DNA of 64,000 nt, from positions 4,092,001-4,156,000 of the forward strand of contig NZ_CP040915.1 of the NCBI RefSeq assembly GCF_006352065.1, written 5' to 3'. Positions 62,344 through 64,000 of the stretch are shown piece by piece. The position numbers and the translations under genes were made by a program. Every line of letters begins with the position of its first letter. The stretch's first letter is position 1. Source of the stretch: Georgenia yuyongxinii. Its GTDB lineage: Bacteria; Actinomycetota; Actinomycetes; Actinomycetales; Actinomycetaceae. The notes beneath the pieces were generated by a model. The model made no database searches. It had not been told where the DNA came from and worked only from the letters and a program-made list of their open reading frames with translations.

Positions 62344-64000
62344 ATGGACGAGCCCCGCTCCCGAGGTCTCGCGGGCTCCTCGGCGGTGATGTTCGCCGGC
62401 ACGCTGGTCTCCCGGCTGCTCGGCGTGGTCCGCAGCCCGCTGCTCATCGGCGCCGCGATCGGCATCAACTACGGCGCGGCCAACTCGTTCTTCGTGGCCA
62501 ACAAGCTGCCGAACATCATCTACATGCTCATCGCCGGCGGCGTCCTCAACGCCGTCCTCGTCCCGCAGATCGTCCGGGCGCTCAAGCAGCACGACGACGG
62601 CGGCCAGGCGTACGTCAACCGGCTCGTCACCCTCGCGGTCGTGGGCCTCGCGGCGGTGACGGCGCTGCTCACCGCGGGCGCACCCGTCCTCGTCTCGATC
62701 TTCGCCGACACGCTCGCGCCCCAGTGGTACGACCTCGCCGTCGCCTTCGGGTACTGGTGCATCCCGCAGGTGTTCTTCTACGGCATGTACACGGTGCTCG
62801 GGCAGATCCTCAACGCCCGCGGCATCTTCGGGCCGTACATGTGGGCGCCGGTGCTCAACAACGTCGTCGCCATCGCCGGCCTGGTGCTGTACCTGGCCGT
62901 CTTCGGCGGGGTGGGCACGACCGACCCGAACGACGCCGCGGTGTGGACGGCTGGCCGGGTCGCCCTGCTCGCGGGCACCGCCACCCTGGGCGTGGCCTCG
63001 CAGGCGCTGGTCCTGATCGTCCCGCTGCGCCGGGCCGGGTTCCGGTACCGGCCCGACCTCACCATGCGCGGGTCCGGCCTGGGCAGGGCCAGCCGGATGG
63101 CGATGTGGGTCTTCGCCACGCTGACCGCCGGGCAGGTCAGCACGGTGATGATCTCCCGCGCCGCGGCGCGCGCCACCGACATCAGCGACAACGCGCTGGA
63201 CGTGGCCGGCAACGCCGCCTACGACACCGCGTACCTGGTGTACAGCCTGCCCATCTCCCTGGTCGTGGTCTCGCTGGTGACCGCCCTGTTCACGCGCATG
63301 GCCGGCAGCGCCGCCGGCAAGGACCTGACGGCGGTGCGTGCGGACCTCTCCCTCGGCCTGCGCACCGTGGGGGTGTTCACCGTGTTCGCCGCCGGCGGGC
63401 TCATGGTGCTCGCGCTGCCCGTGGTCCGGGTGATCACGGGCACGGTGTCCTACACCGAGGCGCAGTCGGTGGCCCGGGTGGTGGTGGCGATGCTCGTCGG
63501 GCTGGTCGGCGTCGGGGCCTTCACCGTGGTCCAGCGGGTCTACTACGCCTTCGAGGACGCGCGGCGCCTCTTCTGGCTGCAGCTGCCGATGATCGCGATC
63601 GTCGCGGCCGGCGCCGGGGCCGCGATGCTGCTCCCCCCGGAGTGGACCGTGGTGGGCATCGGGGCGGCGATGTCCCTGTCCAACACGGTGGGTGCAGCCG
63701 TGACCTATCTGGCGCTGCGCCGCCACCTGCCCAGTCTCGACGGCGGTCGGGTGCTGCGCACCCACCTGCGCCTGCTGCTCGCCGCGACGCCCGCCACGCT
63801 GCTCGGCTGGGGCCTGCTGCACCTCCTCGGTACGAGCTCGGACGACCTCAGCGTGATCGGGGCGCTGTGGCGCACGGTCGTCGTCGGTGGCGTGATGCTC
63901 ATGGCGTACGTCGCCCTGCTCCGGCTGCTGCGTGTGGACGAGCTCGGCACCATCGCCCGCCCCGTGGGCCGGATGGTCGCCGCGGCGGGGCGGCGCGTGC
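62344..64000 (+). CDS. murJ: Lipid II flippase MurJ (MviN), partial
   Basis: Flips the peptidoglycan precursor lipid II across the membrane. 552 residues are visible before the right edge. The N-terminus MDEPRSRGLAGSSAVMFAGT leads into VSRLLGVVRSPLLIGAAIG, NSFFVANKLPNIIYMLIAGG and VLNAVLVPQIVRA, typical MVF-family sequence, with about fourteen membrane segments. In relatives the protein often continues with a cytoplasmic tail, which may lie beyond the edge. ATG 62344 follows the DUF6049 stop by 2 bp. Confidence 0.95.
   Translation, partial: MDEPRSRGLAGSSAVMFAGTLVSRLLGVVRSPLLIGAAIGINYGAANSFFVANKLPNIIYMLIAGGVLNAVLVPQIVRALKQHDDGGQAYVNRLVTLAVVGLAAVTALLTAGAPVLVSIFADTLAPQWYDLAVAFGYWCIPQVFFYGMYTVLGQILNARGIFGPYMWAPVLNNVVAIAGLVLYLAVFGGVGTTDPNDAAVWTAGRVALLAGTATLGVASQALVLIVPLRRAGFRYRPDLTMRGSGLGRASRMAMWVFATLTAGQVSTVMISRAAARATDISDNALDVAGNAAYDTAYLVYSLPISLVVVSLVTALFTRMAGSAAGKDLTAVRADLSLGLRTVGVFTVFAAGGLMVLALPVVRVITGTVSYTEAQSVARVVVAMLVGLVGVGAFTVVQRVYYAFEDARRLFWLQLPMIAIVAAGAGAAMLLPPEWTVVGIGAAMSLSNTVGAAVTYLALRRHLPSLDGGRVLRTHLRLLLAATPATLLGWGLLHLLGTSSDDLSVIGALWRTVVVGGVMLMAYVALLRLLRVDELGTIARPVGRMVAAAGRRV

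Noticed and set aside
1-64000. CRISPR arrays, insertion sequences, prophage or toxin islands
   Set aside because: No spaced repeats, transposase, integrase or phage structural genes were recognised; the only accessory modules are MazEF and Arr.

Overview
The window is high-GC DNA, with GC-rich third codon positions and many GTG and TTG starts. It looks chromosomal and actinobacterial, probably order Micrococcales (a Cellulomonas/Georgenia-like organism). That placement is inferred from gene content and local gene order. No rRNA, tRNA, CRISPR array, insertion sequence or prophage was recognised. The right end (PcnA-type CCA enzyme, NUDIX, large secreted protein, MurJ) has the gene order of the M. 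tuberculosis Rv3907c-Rv3910 region. Together with rpsF-ssb-rpsR-rplI and dnaB, this suggests the replication origin lies not far beyond the right edge.

Left part (1-11 kb): a cobalamin-riboswitch-controlled ECF-type transporter operon (secreted SCO2322-like protein, EcfT, fused double EcfA ATPase that runs off the left edge) lies divergent to a PduO-type cobalamin adenosyltransferase. Next come a c-di-AMP riboswitch with an NlpC/P60 hydrolase, a copper P-type ATPase behind a CsoR-like palindrome, a two-component system and a DUF418 membrane protein.

11-31 kb: a tightly overlapping operon for a quinol nitric oxide reductase, a Cys-rich membrane protein, an SPFH protein and a small membrane protein, facing a TetR regulator. 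Then sulfurtransferase-SufE, an aldo/keto reductase, an Asp/Glu racemase, an ornithine-cyclodeaminase-like protein, a PdxK/ThiD kinase, a DGPF protein with an ECF42-type sigma factor, a decayed alpha/beta hydrolase beside a DUF4180 protein, a receiver-Trx-TrxR-like fusion, a MazEF pair, a GyrI-like protein, a rifampin ADP-ribosyltransferase (Arr), a photolyase and a DUF1349 protein.

31-41.5 kb: one complete rare-pentose operon on the minus strand. LacI regulator, perfect palindromic operator, cupin sugar isomerase (best fit L-ribose isomerase), sugar-binding lipoprotein, ATPase, two permeases, DUF4432 epimerase-like protein, ribulokinase and ribulose-5-phosphate 4-epimerase. Together they would import L-ribose (or a close relative) and convert it to D-xylulose 5-phosphate. 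No L-arabinose isomerase is present.

41.5-64 kb: a 1.3-kb stretch without a credible gene, then dnaB with DnaA-box-like sites in its upstream gap, and a MATE exporter and VOC protein lying between dnaB and rplI-rpsR-ssb-rpsF. These are followed by a penicillin-binding protein, a PadR regulator translationally coupled to myo-inositol-phosphate synthase, a calcium-type P-ATPase, an MFS exporter, and the CCA-enzyme/NUDIX/DUF6049/MurJ locus.
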